Assembly (NCBI RefSeq): GCF_013407955.1
Contig: NZ_JACCBU010000001.1
Location: 4,774,001-4,838,000, forward strand
Source of the DNA: Microlunatus parietis
GTDB lineage: Bacteria; Actinomycetota; Actinomycetes; Propionibacteriales; Propionibacteriaceae
Length of the DNA stretch: 64,000 bases
Direction of reading: 5' to 3'
The notes under the pieces are model-generated. The model had not been told where the DNA came from. It searched no databases and saw only the letters and a program-made list of their open reading frames with translations. The position numbers and the translations under genes were made by a program. Shown here piece after piece: positions 24,687 through 34,246 of the stretch. Each line of letters starts with the position of its first letter. Position 1 is the stretch's first letter.

Positions 24687-25775
24687 ATGACCTCTGGATT
24701 CGGTCCGGCAGGACCAAGACCCCCGAGGCCGCCCCGACCTCGCCAGTCCGGGGTGATCGCTTTGATCGTGCTGTCTTGCCTCGCTCTGGTCGCGGTCGCG
24801 GCGTTTGGCGTCCTCGCTTTTCGGAACGTCGGAGAAACTGCGTCGAGTGTCACGGCTCCCCCGAACCCGCCGCGTGCCACGAACACGTCGGAACATCCGA
24901 AGAAGAAGTACACGAAGGTCCCGGACACCGGCGGGCCGGCGACTGGGCAGGCCGAGGCGTTCAGCACGTTGTTGCGGGCGCGTGGCCTCGTGTGTTCTGA
25001 CGAGAAACTCGCGAAGGTGTTCAGCCGCGGTTGTTATCGGCAAGACCCCGAACATCTCATCCGGGTCGAGTTCCTTGGCCCGGTGGACGGCAGGCTCAGC
25101 AAGGTCGAGATCCATCTCGACTACCTTCTCGCCGATGATCGGGATGATGCCCCCGGTGCGTTCGACGACCTGGTCGGCGACTTTGTCGAGGCCGCCGAGC
25201 TGAGTGCCGCGGACGCGGCTGCGGTACGCAGGGAGCTGGCAGGAAAGCAGGCGGAATTCAACATCGACTGGGGTGAGGTGAAACTGCAACGCCCCACGGT
25301 TTCAACCAGCACGATCAGGCTCCTGCGGGCCGGCTGGAAGCCGCCGGAACTGTTCGCGGCCAAGCTTCCGGGCGACCTGGACCTGGTCGAGTCGGTTGCC
25401 GTTCAGCGCGGCTTCCGCTGCGAACGAAATGAATATGAGATGGAATGCACCCAGGGCGGCGACGGTCTCACGATCCGGGCGAGCCCGGCGAGACCGGAGG
25501 GCATTGACCGGCTCTACGTGCACGCGCGCACCGACGACGACACTGCGATGGATGCCGCTTTGGCAGAGATCGGTGCGGTGCTTGACGCGCTCGGCGGACC
25601 GCGTGCTGCGGCCGCGAAGGACTGGTACTTCAGGAACCGTACGGCGGCCGGCGGACTCGCCTATGTTGACGGACTGCTCGCCAGCCTCGTCGTAGTCGAC
25701 GATCATGTGCACACCGCGCGGTTCGAACTGACTTCACCATGCCGGGCCAACTCTGACAATGGTGGATTCTGCTGA
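24687..25775 (+). CDS. Single-pass membrane protein of unknown function
   Basis: 362 residues. A short Pro-rich cytoplasmic N-terminus (GPAGPRPPRPPRPRQSG) is followed by one membrane helix at about 23-43 (VIALIVLSCLALVAVAAFGV). A Pro/Thr/Lys-rich linker and an extracytoplasmic domain of about 290 residues with several Cys follow (ARGLVCSDEK, FSRGCYRQD, RGFRCERNEYEMECTQGG). No known domain is recognised. Codon use is less GC3-biased than in its neighbours. AAGGG lies 7 nt before the ATG chosen. Confidence 0.75.
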   Translation: MTSGFGPAGPRPPRPPRPRQSGVIALIVLSCLALVAVAAFGVLAFRNVGETASSVTAPPNPPRATNTSEHPKKKYTKVPDTGGPATGQAEAFSTLLRARGLVCSDEKLAKVFSRGCYRQDPEHLIRVEFLGPVDGRLSKVEIHLDYLLADDRDDAPGAFDDLVGDFVEAAELSAADAAAVRRELAGKQAEFNIDWGEVKLQRPTVSTSTIRLLRAGWKPPELFAAKLPGDLDLVESVAVQRGFRCERNEYEMECTQGGDGLTIRASPARPEGIDRLYVHARTDDDTAMDAALAEIGAVLDALGGPRAAAAKDWYFRNRTAAGGLAYVDGLLASLVVVDDHVHTARFELTSPCRANSDNGGFC

Positions 25776-25791
25776 AACATCCGGAATGCGG

Positions 25792-27207
25792 TCAGCCGAC
25801 CGCCTCATCGTCAATGCGACTGGCCTTGCTGGCAGCGGCCTTGCGACGTAGCGCGGCGATGTCCAGGAAGTCGGAAGTGGCCTCAGGTCCCGCCTCGGGG
25901 GCTTCGTCGCCGTCCTCCCACGGGTCGTACGGCTTGGTCTCATCATCATCGGCGAAACCCTGCGACGGGTCGTACGGATTCGCCAGGGCGGGCCCGTCGT
26001 CGCCGGTCGCCGAGACGATCGCCTCGTCCGGCAGGCCGCGGAGCACCGTGCTGACGTACGACTCGATGGCGTCGATCATCGGCACCTCGTGGCCCGCCTG
26101 CTCGGACAGGAACCAGCGGTGCTCCAGCACCTCGTGGTACAGCTCGGCCGGCTCCAGCTTGCCGCGCAGCTCGTGCGGCACCGCCTCGACCACCGGCTCG
26201 AACTCCTCGGTCAGCCATTGGTGCGCGACGATCGACTCGTCGGCGTTCTGCTGATCGGTCCGGGCCCGGAAGTAGTCAAGATCATTGAGCAGCCGCCGGG
26301 CCTGGTTCTCCTCGGTGTCCAGCCCGGTCAGCCGGAGCAGCCGCCGCGAGTGGTGGCCGGCGTCGACCACCTTCGGCTGGATCCGGATCGTCGAACCGGC
26401 GAAGTCGGTGGTGATGTCCAGCTCGGCGACGTCGAAGCCGAGCGCGTTCAGCCGACGCACCCGGCTCTCGATCCGGTGCATCTCGCTGCCGTCGAACTCC
26501 TCGACCCCGGTCAGCTCTGACCACAGGTCGCGATACCGGTTCTCGATGGCCTCCACCAGCACCAGCGGCTTCAGCGCCTCGTCCAGCAGCCCGCCCGCCT
26601 CCAGATCGCTGAACTCGCCGAACAGGTTGGTCCGGGCGATCGTGAGGTCGTGCTCGCGCTGCCCGTCGCTCAGGTCCTGGTGCAGCTCGCCGGTCTCGGC
26701 GTCCACCAGGTACGCGGCGAACGAGCCCGCATCGCGCCGGAACAGCGTGTTGGACAGCGAGACGTCGCCCCAGAGGAAGCCGATCAGGTGCAGCCGGGCC
26801 AGCAGCACGACCATCGCGTCGACCAGCCGGTTGACCGTGTCCTGGCGTACCCCTCGGGTGAACAGCGAGCGGTACGGCAGCGAGAACTGCAGGTGCTTGG
26901 TGATCAGGACCGAGTCCAGCGGCTCGCCGTGGGCATCCACCCGGCCGGTGACGACGCCGACCGGCTCCACCGACGGCGTGTCCAGCCGGGTCAGGTCGTG
27001 CAGCAGGCGGTATTCGTGGATCGCGAGGTGCTCCAGCACCTCCTTGACCGCGTAGATCTCAGTGCCGACGCGGACGAACCGGACCACGTGCCGGGAGATG
27101 CCGCGGGGCAGCGCGACCAGGCTGTCGGTCGGCCAGTCCTCCAGCGGAACGTCCCAGGGCAGGGTGATCAGCCGCGAGTCCGGCCGGGCGGCGATGAAGC
27201 GAGGCAC
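25792..27207 (-). CDS. DUF4032-domain kinase-like protein
   Basis: 471 residues. The N-terminal part resembles the lipopolysaccharide-kinase/protein-kinase-like fold: a beta-rich start (RLITLPWDVPLEDWPTDSLV), EIYAVKEVLEHLAIHEYRLL with a possible ATP-contact Lys, and LHLIGFLWGDVSLSNTLFRR, which is the kinase catalytic-loop pattern (HxxGxxWxDxxxxN), followed by AAYLVDAETGELH as the metal-binding region. The DUF4032 domain is the second half (NDLDYFRARTDQQNADESIV). The C-terminus is acidic. The frame is open upstream, but GTG at 27207 with GGAAGGA before it fits the family start. Function is unknown; the gene is conserved in actinobacteria. Confidence 0.85.
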   Translation of the reverse strand: MPRFIAARPDSRLITLPWDVPLEDWPTDSLVALPRGISRHVVRFVRVGTEIYAVKEVLEHLAIHEYRLLHDLTRLDTPSVEPVGVVTGRVDAHGEPLDSVLITKHLQFSLPYRSLFTRGVRQDTVNRLVDAMVVLLARLHLIGFLWGDVSLSNTLFRRDAGSFAAYLVDAETGELHQDLSDGQREHDLTIARTNLFGEFSDLEAGGLLDEALKPLVLVEAIENRYRDLWSELTGVEEFDGSEMHRIESRVRRLNALGFDVAELDITTDFAGSTIRIQPKVVDAGHHSRRLLRLTGLDTEENQARRLLNDLDYFRARTDQQNADESIVAHQWLTEEFEPVVEAVPHELRGKLEPAELYHEVLEHRWFLSEQAGHEVPMIDAIESYVSTVLRGLPDEAIVSATGDDGPALANPYDPSQGFADDDETKPYDPWEDGDEAPEAGPEATSDFLDIAALRRKAAASKASRIDDEAVG

Positions 27208-27313
27208 GGCCCCATCCTTCCACTTCGTGCCCGGACGACACTCGGCCGCGACGGACAACACGTAGGCCTGTGGACAACCGGTCCGACGTGCGGCAAGGCG
27301 CCGGATGCTCGGG

Positions 27314-27907
27314 AGGTGACTCCCGAACTCGAGTTTCTGCTCCGCGACGGAGGCGGCGTGATCAGAATTCGCGATCATCCGCGACTGGCCCGGACCGCGC
27401 AGCGGCTGGCCGAGCGCGGAAAACTTGCCAGGCCGCTGCCCGGGATCTACTGCCGGACTGCCGATGCCGACCGGGTCGAGGTCAGGATCCGCGCGGCGAG
27501 TCTGTGGCTTCCCGACGCGGTGATCACCGGACCGGCCGGTTTCCCGACCAACCGCGGATGTCGGCCTGACGCAGGAGTTCATGCAAACAGTCGCTCCGCT
27601 TCCGACCACGGCGAGTGCCTCGAGTCACGCAAGGCCGCGCGGCGGAGCCCGTTCCCGGCGCGGTTCGCGGTCAGCGCCAGGGCCCGCCGGAGTGCCGTCA
27701 GCGTCGGTCGCGTGATCCAGCAGCCCCGGTGCCGCACGACCAGTTCCGGCGGAAGACGTTCCTGGCAGATCCGGAAGCCGGAGCGGGGCCGACCATCGCG
27801 AGCAGTTTCACCGGGACCGGCGCAAGTGGACCAACCTGACCGCCGCCGGTTGGACGGTGCTCCACTTCACCTGGGACCACCGGGCTCCAGCGTTCGAGTT
27901 CAAGAGT
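27314..27907 (+). pseudogene. Decayed DUF559/Vsr-like endonuclease-domain gene
   Basis: Remnants of a common actinobacterial gene with an N-terminal winged-helix-like part and a C-terminal DUF559 (Vsr-like) domain. A GTG with GGGAG upstream starts VTPELEFLLRDGGGVIRIRD, followed by LPGIYCRTADADRVEVRIRA and PDAVITGP. The frame then loses similarity, and the C-terminal piece reappears in a different frame as REQFHRDRRKWTNLTAAGWT and TVLHFTWDHRAP. About 100 residues of the middle are missing. Frameshift and deletion make an intact product unlikely. Confidence 0.7.
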
Positions 27908-27920
27908 TCTGGCGACAGCA

Positions 27921-27954
27921 CAACGCCCCCACCCGGTGCGGGGCGGGGGCGTTG
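27921..27954 (-). terminator. Terminator of the MsmK-type ATPase gene
   Basis: CAACGCCCCC at 27921-27930 pairs exactly with GGGGGCGTTG at 27945-27954; the loop can form further C-G pairs. It begins 10 nt after the ATPase stop. There is no U tract, as is usual for high-GC actinobacterial terminators. Confidence 0.8.
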
Positions 27955-27963
27955 CGTGGTGAA

Positions 27964-29058
<1,095 letters not shown>

Positions 29059-29208
29059 GCCACATTCCTTTCCACGGGCAGGTACGTGCCCGACGATCCG
29101 TAGTGGAAACAACAGCGCATGGTCGTTGAGCGCGACCCTGCGCTGCCAGCACTCTACCTGGTGCCTCGGGAGGCAGCCAGAGAGCGCTTACCGGCTGGAC
29201 TGTGACGA

Positions 29209-30582
29209 TCAGCACTCAACGATGTTGACGGCCAGCCCGCCGCGCGCCGTCTCCTTGTACTTGATCTTCATGTCGGCGCCGGTCTGCATCATCGTCTTGA
29301 TCACCTTGTCCAGGCTGACGGTGTGCCGGCCGTCGCCGCGCAGGGCCAGCCGGGCGGCCGTGATCGCCTTCACCGAAGCCACCGCATTCCGTTCGATACA
29401 AGGGATCTGGACCAGGCCACCGACCGGGTCGCAGGTCAGCCCGAGGTGGTGCTCCATGCCGATCTCGGCGGCGTTCTCGACCTGTTCCGGGGTGCCACCG
29501 AGCAGTTCGGCGAGGGCGCCGGCGGCCATCGAGCAGGCCGTACCGACCTCGCCCTGGCAGCCCACCTCGGCGCCCGAGATCGAGGCCGTCTGCTGGTAGA
29601 TCGAGCCGAGGGCGCCGGCCACCAGCAGGAAGTCCACGATCTTGGCGTCGTGGACTCCGGGCACGAACTTCGCTGCGTAGTGCAACACGGCGGGGATGAT
29701 CCCGGCGGCGCCGTTGGTCGGTGCCGTGACCACCCGGCCGCCGGAGGCGTTCTCCTCGTTGACGGCGAGCGCCCAGAGCGTGACCCAGTCCATCGCCGCG
29801 AGCGGATCTGTGTTGGCGGGGGCCTCGGCGATCAGTTCCCGGCTCAGGTCCGCGGCGCGGCGCCGGACCCGGAGGCCGCCGGGCAGGACGCCGGTCGTCG
29901 CGCAGCCATTCCGTACACACTCCGTCATGACCGACCAGATCCGCAGCAGCCCGGCCCGGACCTCGTGTTCCGGCCGCCGGGCGACCTCGTTGGCCAGCGC
30001 GATCTTGGAGATCGGCAGGTCGTGCTCGGTGCACAGGTCGAGCAGTTCGGTGCCGGTGCGGAAGGGGTACGGGACCGGGGTCGGATCGGGCACGACGGCG
30101 GGGGAGCCGCTGCCGTCGTCGTCGAGGACGAATCCGCCGCCGATCGAGTAATAGGTACGGCTTTCCAGGACCTCGTCGCCGGACCAGGCGGTGAAGGTCA
30201 TCCCGTTCGGGTGGAACGGCAGCGTCTTGCGGCGGTGCAGGACCAGGTCGGTGTCCCCGTTGAACGGGATCCGGTGCTTGCCCGCCAGCAGCAGGTTGCG
30301 CTCGGTGACGGCCTCGGCGGCGCGGCGCGGACCGGACGCCGTGTCGACGGTCTCCGGGTCCTCGCCCTCCAGCCCGAGCAGCACCGCGTTGTAGCTGCCG
30401 TGGCCGTGCCCCGTCGCGCCGAGCGAACCGAACAGCTCGGCCCGGATCCGGGTGACCTCGGTCAGCCGGTCCGACTCGGCCAGCGCCACCGCGAACCGCT
30501 TCGCGGCCCGCATCGGGCCGACGGTATGCGAACTGGACGGTCCGATCCCGATGCTGAACAGGTCGAAAACGCTGACGGTCAC
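29209..30582 (-). CDS. sdaA: L-serine ammonia-lyase (iron-sulfur type)
   Basis: 457-residue single-chain L-serine dehydratase, converting serine to pyruvate and ammonia. The N-terminal beta domain starts VSVFDLFSIGIGPSSSHTVG. The C-terminal alpha domain carries the 4Fe-4S cluster Cys residues: GCQGEVGTACSMAAGALAEL, GLTCDPVGGLVQIPCIERNA, and the terminal Cys (VEC). Length is normal. GTG start with CACACT 6 nt upstream, perhaps leaderless. It is divergent from a kinase-like gene across 60 nt. Confidence 0.95.
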   Translation of the reverse strand: MTVSVFDLFSIGIGPSSSHTVGPMRAAKRFAVALAESDRLTEVTRIRAELFGSLGATGHGHGSYNAVLLGLEGEDPETVDTASGPRRAAEAVTERNLLLAGKHRIPFNGDTDLVLHRRKTLPFHPNGMTFTAWSGDEVLESRTYYSIGGGFVLDDDGSGSPAVVPDPTPVPYPFRTGTELLDLCTEHDLPISKIALANEVARRPEHEVRAGLLRIWSVMTECVRNGCATTGVLPGGLRVRRRAADLSRELIAEAPANTDPLAAMDWVTLWALAVNEENASGGRVVTAPTNGAAGIIPAVLHYAAKFVPGVHDAKIVDFLLVAGALGSIYQQTASISGAEVGCQGEVGTACSMAAGALAELLGGTPEQVENAAEIGMEHHLGLTCDPVGGLVQIPCIERNAVASVKAITAARLALRGDGRHTVSLDKVIKTMMQTGADMKIKYKETARGGLAVNIVEC

Positions 30583-30630
30583 AGCCCCAGTGTGCTCTCA
30601 CGCTGCGATCACCGACGATTCGGGCCGCCA

Positions 30631-30636
30631 TAGGGT
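30631..30636 (+). promoter_or_regulatory. -10 hexamer of the kinase-like gene
   Basis: TAGGGT ends 6 nt before the GTG at 30643; leaderless spacing. Confidence 0.45.
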
Positions 30637-30642
30637 GGCCGG

Positions 30643-31371
30643 GTGCGGAGGATCGAGATCGTCGACGGAGTGGTGCGGCGGCCGGTGAAGGAGTGGACGC
30701 CGACGATCCAGGCCCTGCTCGCCCACCTGTACGGACGCGGCCTGCCGGTCCCCGAACCGCTCGGGTACGACGAGCAGCTGGAGTACGTCCGGCTGTTGGA
30801 CGGTGACGCGGGCCAGGACGCGTGGCCGCACCAGGCCTCACTCGGCGGCGTTCGGTCGGCCGGGGAGTTGCTCCGCGCGATTCACGATGCGACCCGGGAC
30901 TGGCAACCGCCGGCCGACGCGGTCTGGTCGGTGCCGCATCAGGGTGGTCCGGTGATCTGTCACGGCGACCCGCAGCCCGCGAACTTCGCCTGGCAGGGCG
31001 GCCGCGCGGTCGGTCTGTTCGACTGGGACGCGGCCCGGCCGGGCGAGCCGCTGGACGACATCGCGTACGGACTGATCTGGCTGACTCCGTTCACCGCAGA
31101 CCGGAGCGAACTGGCTCGCCGCGGCCTCACGGCTGCGCCGGATCGCCGGGCCCGGGCGGACGCGTTCCTGGACGGCTACGGCTGGACCGAACCGTTCGAC
31201 CTCACCGAGGCCGCCGTGACCCGCCACAAACTGGCCATCGACGAAGTCGTCTGGCTCGGCGAACGCGGCCACCAACCGCACGCCGGCTGGGTCGCCGACG
31301 GCTGGCCGTCCCGCTGGCGCGACGGCCTCCCCGCAATGCGGGCCCTCGGCGCCGAACTGGTCAGACCTTGA
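30643..31371 (+). CDS. Aminoglycoside-phosphotransferase-family protein
   Basis: 242-residue APH/choline-kinase-fold protein. The catalytic loop is VICHGDPQPANFAWQGG at about 105-121 (HGDxxxxN), and the metal-binding Asp is in VGLFDWDAARPGEPLDDIAY. The N-terminal lobe is very short, and no clear ATP-binding Lys is seen in the first 60 residues. The substrate is unknown; this family includes many non-resistance kinases, so antibiotic resistance should not be assumed. Confidence 0.82.
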   Translation: MRRIEIVDGVVRRPVKEWTPTIQALLAHLYGRGLPVPEPLGYDEQLEYVRLLDGDAGQDAWPHQASLGGVRSAGELLRAIHDATRDWQPPADAVWSVPHQGGPVICHGDPQPANFAWQGGRAVGLFDWDAARPGEPLDDIAYGLIWLTPFTADRSELARRGLTAAPDRRARADAFLDGYGWTEPFDLTEAAVTRHKLAIDEVVWLGERGHQPHAGWVADGWPSRWRDGLPAMRALGAELVRP

Positions 31372-31485
31372 CCCCCGGACTGCCCGGCCAAGTCAGCCGC
31401 ACCGCGCCAGCTGAGATCGCGTGGGCAGCGGTCGACTGCGCCTGCACCAGCCAACCACGGCAGGCACCCCTGGCACGATGCCTCG

Positions 31486-32013
31486 ATGGAGCCATGGACG
31501 TTGCTGGACAGTCGGCCGGGGTCGGCCGGGTTCGTCCGGATCCGGGCGGATCGCTACCGCCTGGCGGATGGTACGGAGTGTGAGTGGGACATCCTCGACG
31601 GGCCGGACTCGGTCGCGGTGCTGGCGCTGACGGAGGACTCGCGGGTGGTGCTGGCGCGGCAGTTCCGGCCGGGTCCGGGGGTGGTCCTGGACGAGTTGCC
31701 GGGCGGCGGGGTCGGGCCGGGCGAGGATCCGGCGGCTGCTGCGGCCCGGGAGTTGCTGGAGGAGACGGGTTACGCGGGCGAGGTGGAGGTGGTCGGGAGT
31801 ACCTGGCTGGCCGGCAATGTGACCCGGCGCTGCTGGACGGCGGTCGCGACCCGGTGCCGGAAGGTGTCCGAGCAGGAACTCGACGGCGCGGAGCAGGTCG
31901 AGGTGGTGATCAAGGAACTGCCCGCGTTCCATGATCAACTCCGAGTCGGGGCGCTCACCGATCTCGGGCACGGCTTCCGGGCTTTGGCGCATCTCGGACT
32001 GCTCGCGAGGTGA
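31486..32013 (+). CDS. NUDIX hydrolase
   Basis: 175 residues. The Nudix box GxxxxxExxxxxxxREUxEExGU is present at about 73-95 (GGGVGPGEDPAAAAARELL, then EETGY). Upstream segments (WDILDGPDSVAVLALTEDSR, VLARQFRPGPGVVLDELPGG) resemble ADP-ribose pyrophosphatase-type members, which cleave nucleoside diphosphates linked to another moiety. CACGAT lies 6 nt before the ATG. It ends upstream of a shared terminator hairpin. Confidence 0.9.
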   Translation: MEPWTLLDSRPGSAGFVRIRADRYRLADGTECEWDILDGPDSVAVLALTEDSRVVLARQFRPGPGVVLDELPGGGVGPGEDPAAAAARELLEETGYAGEVEVVGSTWLAGNVTRRCWTAVATRCRKVSEQELDGAEQVEVVIKELPAFHDQLRVGALTDLGHGFRALAHLGLLAR

Positions 32014-32021
32014 AGGCGGTG

Positions 32022-32039
32022 CCCTGAGCCTGTCGAAGG
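32022..32039. repeat. REP-like intergenic element, single copy here
   Basis: CCCTGAGCCTGTCGAAGG just after the NUDIX gene. Words of this form (complement CCTTCGACAGGCTCAGGG) recur as short intergenic repeats in several bacterial genomes. Only one copy is seen in this window, so the call rests on that resemblance. Confidence 0.3.
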
Positions 32040-32073
32040 ATCCGACAGACCCAGCCCGCAACGACACCGGGCC

Positions 32074-32098
32074 CCCTGCCGGCTCATACCCGGCAGGG
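32074..32098. terminator. Bidirectional terminator hairpin
   Basis: CCCTGCCGG at 32074-32082 pairs perfectly with CCGGCAGGG at 32090-32098 around a 7-nt loop. It sits between the convergent NUDIX and MerR genes and ends 2 nt from the MerR stop, so it can terminate both. Confidence 0.8.
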
Positions 32099-32099
32099 A

Positions 32100-32918
32100 T
32101 CACCGGTCGCCAGAAGTCTCACCTGCCTCACCGCTCACCGGCGGCACCGACACGCCGCGACCGGCCTGCTCGGCGATCCAGCCGACGGCGAGGGTGAGCG
32201 CTCGGCGCTGGGCCGGGGCGAACTGGTCGAAGAAATCGGCCAGCTGCGGGTCGTCCAGGTCCACCGGCTCGCCGTCGCTGCCGAGCAGGAGGTCGGAACC
32301 ATGGTTCAGCGCGTCCTCGGCGGTTCGCCGGGCGAACTCGTCCACCCGCGGGTCGTCCGGCTCCAGCTCGGCCAGGGCGAGGAAGTCGGCGTGCAGGCGG
32401 GCGAATTCGTCCGCCCAGCCGGGCCGGTCGATCATGCTGCGGTAGTAGGCCGTGAGCGGCTCGGTGGCGGCGGGTTCGTACGTGACCGACAGCAGTAGCA
32501 ACTCCTGCTCGAACGCCAGTGCGGCCGGCGACAGGCCGGCGTCGCGCAACTCCTGGAAGATCTTGGCCAGTGGCGCCGGCAGGGTCGGGTCGAGCTCGGT
32601 CTCGAGTTGGCGCCGCAGTTCCCGGCGGAGCCGGCGCAGCCGCCGTTCCTCGTCGGCCACCCGCCGCTCGGCGATGATCATCGCCGAGCGCCAGGCTCCG
32701 GAGCCCGGCGGTGCGGTGATCACGTCCCGAACCTCGGCCAGCGACAGGCCGGCGTCGCGCAGCTTCTTGATCTTGACGAGCGTGATCAGCTCCCGTACCC
32801 CGTAACTGCGGTAGCCGTTCGGCTGTCGCCGCGGTTCCGGCAGCAGCCCTTCGGCGTGGTAGTGCCGGACCGCCCGCGGAGTCGTGCCGGCCAATTCGGC
32901 CAGCTCGCCGATCTTCAC
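32100..32918 (-). CDS. MerR-family transcriptional regulator
   Basis: 272 residues. The N-terminal MerR HTH is VKIGELAELAGTTPRAVRHY, then GLLPEPRRQPNGYRSYGVRE. The DRDAGLSLAEVRDVI-type second helix region and a coiled-coil (EERRLRRLRRELRRQLETEL) follow, then a C-terminal effector domain of about 150 residues. GTG start with GAGGAGG upstream; it overlaps the MFS stop by 4 nt. Being co-transcribed with a drug-type exporter and carrying a large effector domain, it is most likely a multidrug-sensing activator of its own operon. Confidence 0.9.
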   Translation of the reverse strand: MKIGELAELAGTTPRAVRHYHAEGLLPEPRRQPNGYRSYGVRELITLVKIKKLRDAGLSLAEVRDVITAPPGSGAWRSAMIIAERRVADEERRLRRLRRELRRQLETELDPTLPAPLAKIFQELRDAGLSPAALAFEQELLLLSVTYEPAATEPLTAYYRSMIDRPGWADEFARLHADFLALAELEPDDPRVDEFARRTAEDALNHGSDLLLGSDGEPVDLDDPQLADFFDQFAPAQRRALTLAVGWIAEQAGRGVSVPPVSGEAGETSGDR

Positions 32919-34186
32919 CCGTCCTCCTCGGTCTTGGTCCTGCGATCCAGGTTGCGCAACCAGGGCGAGAGCAGGCTCGCCGCGGTGATGATCAACCACA
33001 GCACGGCCAACGTCCAGCCGGCCGCCGCGACACCCCATTGCTGGGCGATGAATCCGGCGATCGCCATTCCCACCGGTGCCGCGGCGAGCGTTCCTGAGTT
33101 CTGCAGGCCGAGCACCCGGCCGTACGCCTGCTCGGGGATCCGGGCCGTCATCACGGTGGTGAACACGGGCGTGAAGAAGCCCGAGCCGGCGCCGGCCAGG
33201 ACCGCCGCGGCCAGCAGGACGGGGTACGGCGGGAAGATCATCATCACGACCAGCCCGACGGCCATCACGACCAGTCCGCTCGCCGTGACCACCCGGTTGC
33301 TGATCTTGGTCCCGAACAGGCTGTAGCCGCCCGCACCGACCAGCCCGCCGACCGCGATCGCGCTGAGCACCGGCCCCATCAGGCCCGGCTGCCCGGCGGT
33401 GGTGAACCAGGCCGGCAGCAGCAGACCGACCAGCGGTCCGATCACCAGGATCGCGCCGACGGTGAGACTGCACAGCCACAGCACGACCGGCTCGCGGCGG
33501 AGGATCCGCAATCCTTCGCGCAGATCGGCCAGCGCGGCTCGCGGGCCGAAACTCGTCGGTGCCCGGTCGGCCTCCGGCAGCCGGTCGATGCCGCGGGGCA
33601 GCAGGGCCGTGGCCAGGGCCGCCAGGGCGGAGGTGGTCGCGGTGACCCAGAGCGCGGTGGTCGGCGCGGTGAACGCGAGCAGCAGCCCGCCGAGCGCGGG
33701 ACCGATCAACAGCCCCAGCCCGGACAGTCCCTCGTTGATCCCGCTCAGCCGCGGTACGGGAACCTTGCCGGCACGCGCCACGGCCGGCAGCAGCGCCTCC
33801 CGGGCGGTCATGCCGGGGACGTCGAAGACCGCGCCGAGCAGCGCCGCCGCGATGAACCAGCCCAGCGACAGGCCGACCGTGAGTTCGATCAACGGCAGTA
33901 CGGCGATCGACGCCGCCGACCCCAGATCGGCGATGACGCCGAGCCGCTTCCGGCCGAACCGGTCGACGATCACGCCGCCGCCGATCGCGGCCAGCAGTTG
34001 GGGGAGCGCGGTCACGGCGGCGACCAGGGCCGCCGCGCCGACCTGGCCGGTCCGGGTCAGCACGATCACCGGCAGCACGATCGCGGCGAGCCCGTTGCCG
34101 AAGATCGACAGCGCTCCGGACGTCAGATAGAGGGCCACCGTCCGGCGCGGAGCTCGGACGGCGGTCATGGTCTGGGTCGTCTCCAT
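32915..34186 (-). CDS. MFS exporter (drug-efflux type)
   Basis: 423-residue major facilitator protein with about 12 helices. After TM2 comes VDRFGRKRLGVIADLGSAAS, the conserved loop; GINEGLSGLGLLIGPALGGL is the TM5 motif region. Similar to the macrolide/enterobactin-exporter branch. The ATG at 34186 is chosen because the protein begins normally there (METTQTMTAVRAPRRTVALY); the frame is open upstream across the tdh gene. It is first in an operon with the MerR regulator. Confidence 0.9.
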   Translation of the reverse strand: METTQTMTAVRAPRRTVALYLTSGALSIFGNGLAAIVLPVIVLTRTGQVGAAALVAAVTALPQLLAAIGGGVIVDRFGRKRLGVIADLGSAASIAVLPLIELTVGLSLGWFIAAALLGAVFDVPGMTAREALLPAVARAGKVPVPRLSGINEGLSGLGLLIGPALGGLLLAFTAPTTALWVTATTSALAALATALLPRGIDRLPEADRAPTSFGPRAALADLREGLRILRREPVVLWLCSLTVGAILVIGPLVGLLLPAWFTTAGQPGLMGPVLSAIAVGGLVGAGGYSLFGTKISNRVVTASGLVVMAVGLVVMMIFPPYPVLLAAAVLAGAGSGFFTPVFTTVMTARIPEQAYGRVLGLQNSGTLAAAPVGMAIAGFIAQQWGVAAAGWTLAVLWLIITAASLLSPWLRNLDRRTKTEEDG

Positions 34187-34201
34187 GCCCACTAGGGTCA
34201 A

Positions 34202-34222
34202 ACCTTGACGCAACGTCAAGGT
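34202..34222. promoter_or_regulatory. MerR-type operator dyad
   Basis: ACCTTGACG at 34202-34210 and CGTCAAGGT at 34214-34222 form a perfect 9-bp inverted repeat with a 3-nt centre, the classic MerR-family dyad form. On the minus strand TTGACG (34219-34214) and TAGTGG (34194-34189) are 19 nt apart, the long spacing that MerR activators correct. It lies between the MFS/MerR operon and tdh. Confidence 0.75.
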
Positions 34223-34234
34223 CAAGCCGCAGGT

Positions 34235-34240
34235 TAGGCT
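34235..34240 (+). promoter_or_regulatory. -10 hexamer of tdh
   Basis: TAGGCT ends 6 nt before the tdh GTG; leaderless spacing. Confidence 0.45.
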
Positions 34241-34246
34241 GACCGC

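Noticed and set aside
29179..29192. AGAG-AGCGCT-TACC, resembling a LacI-type sugar operator upstream of the MsmK-type ATPase gene
   Set aside because: Only the central AGCGCT is symmetrical and it lies far from any identifiable promoter. Too weak to call as an operator.
30643..31371. Aminoglycoside resistance gene
   Set aside because: Only the general APH-fold motifs are present, the N-lobe is short, and the family has many unrelated kinases. A resistance call is not supported.
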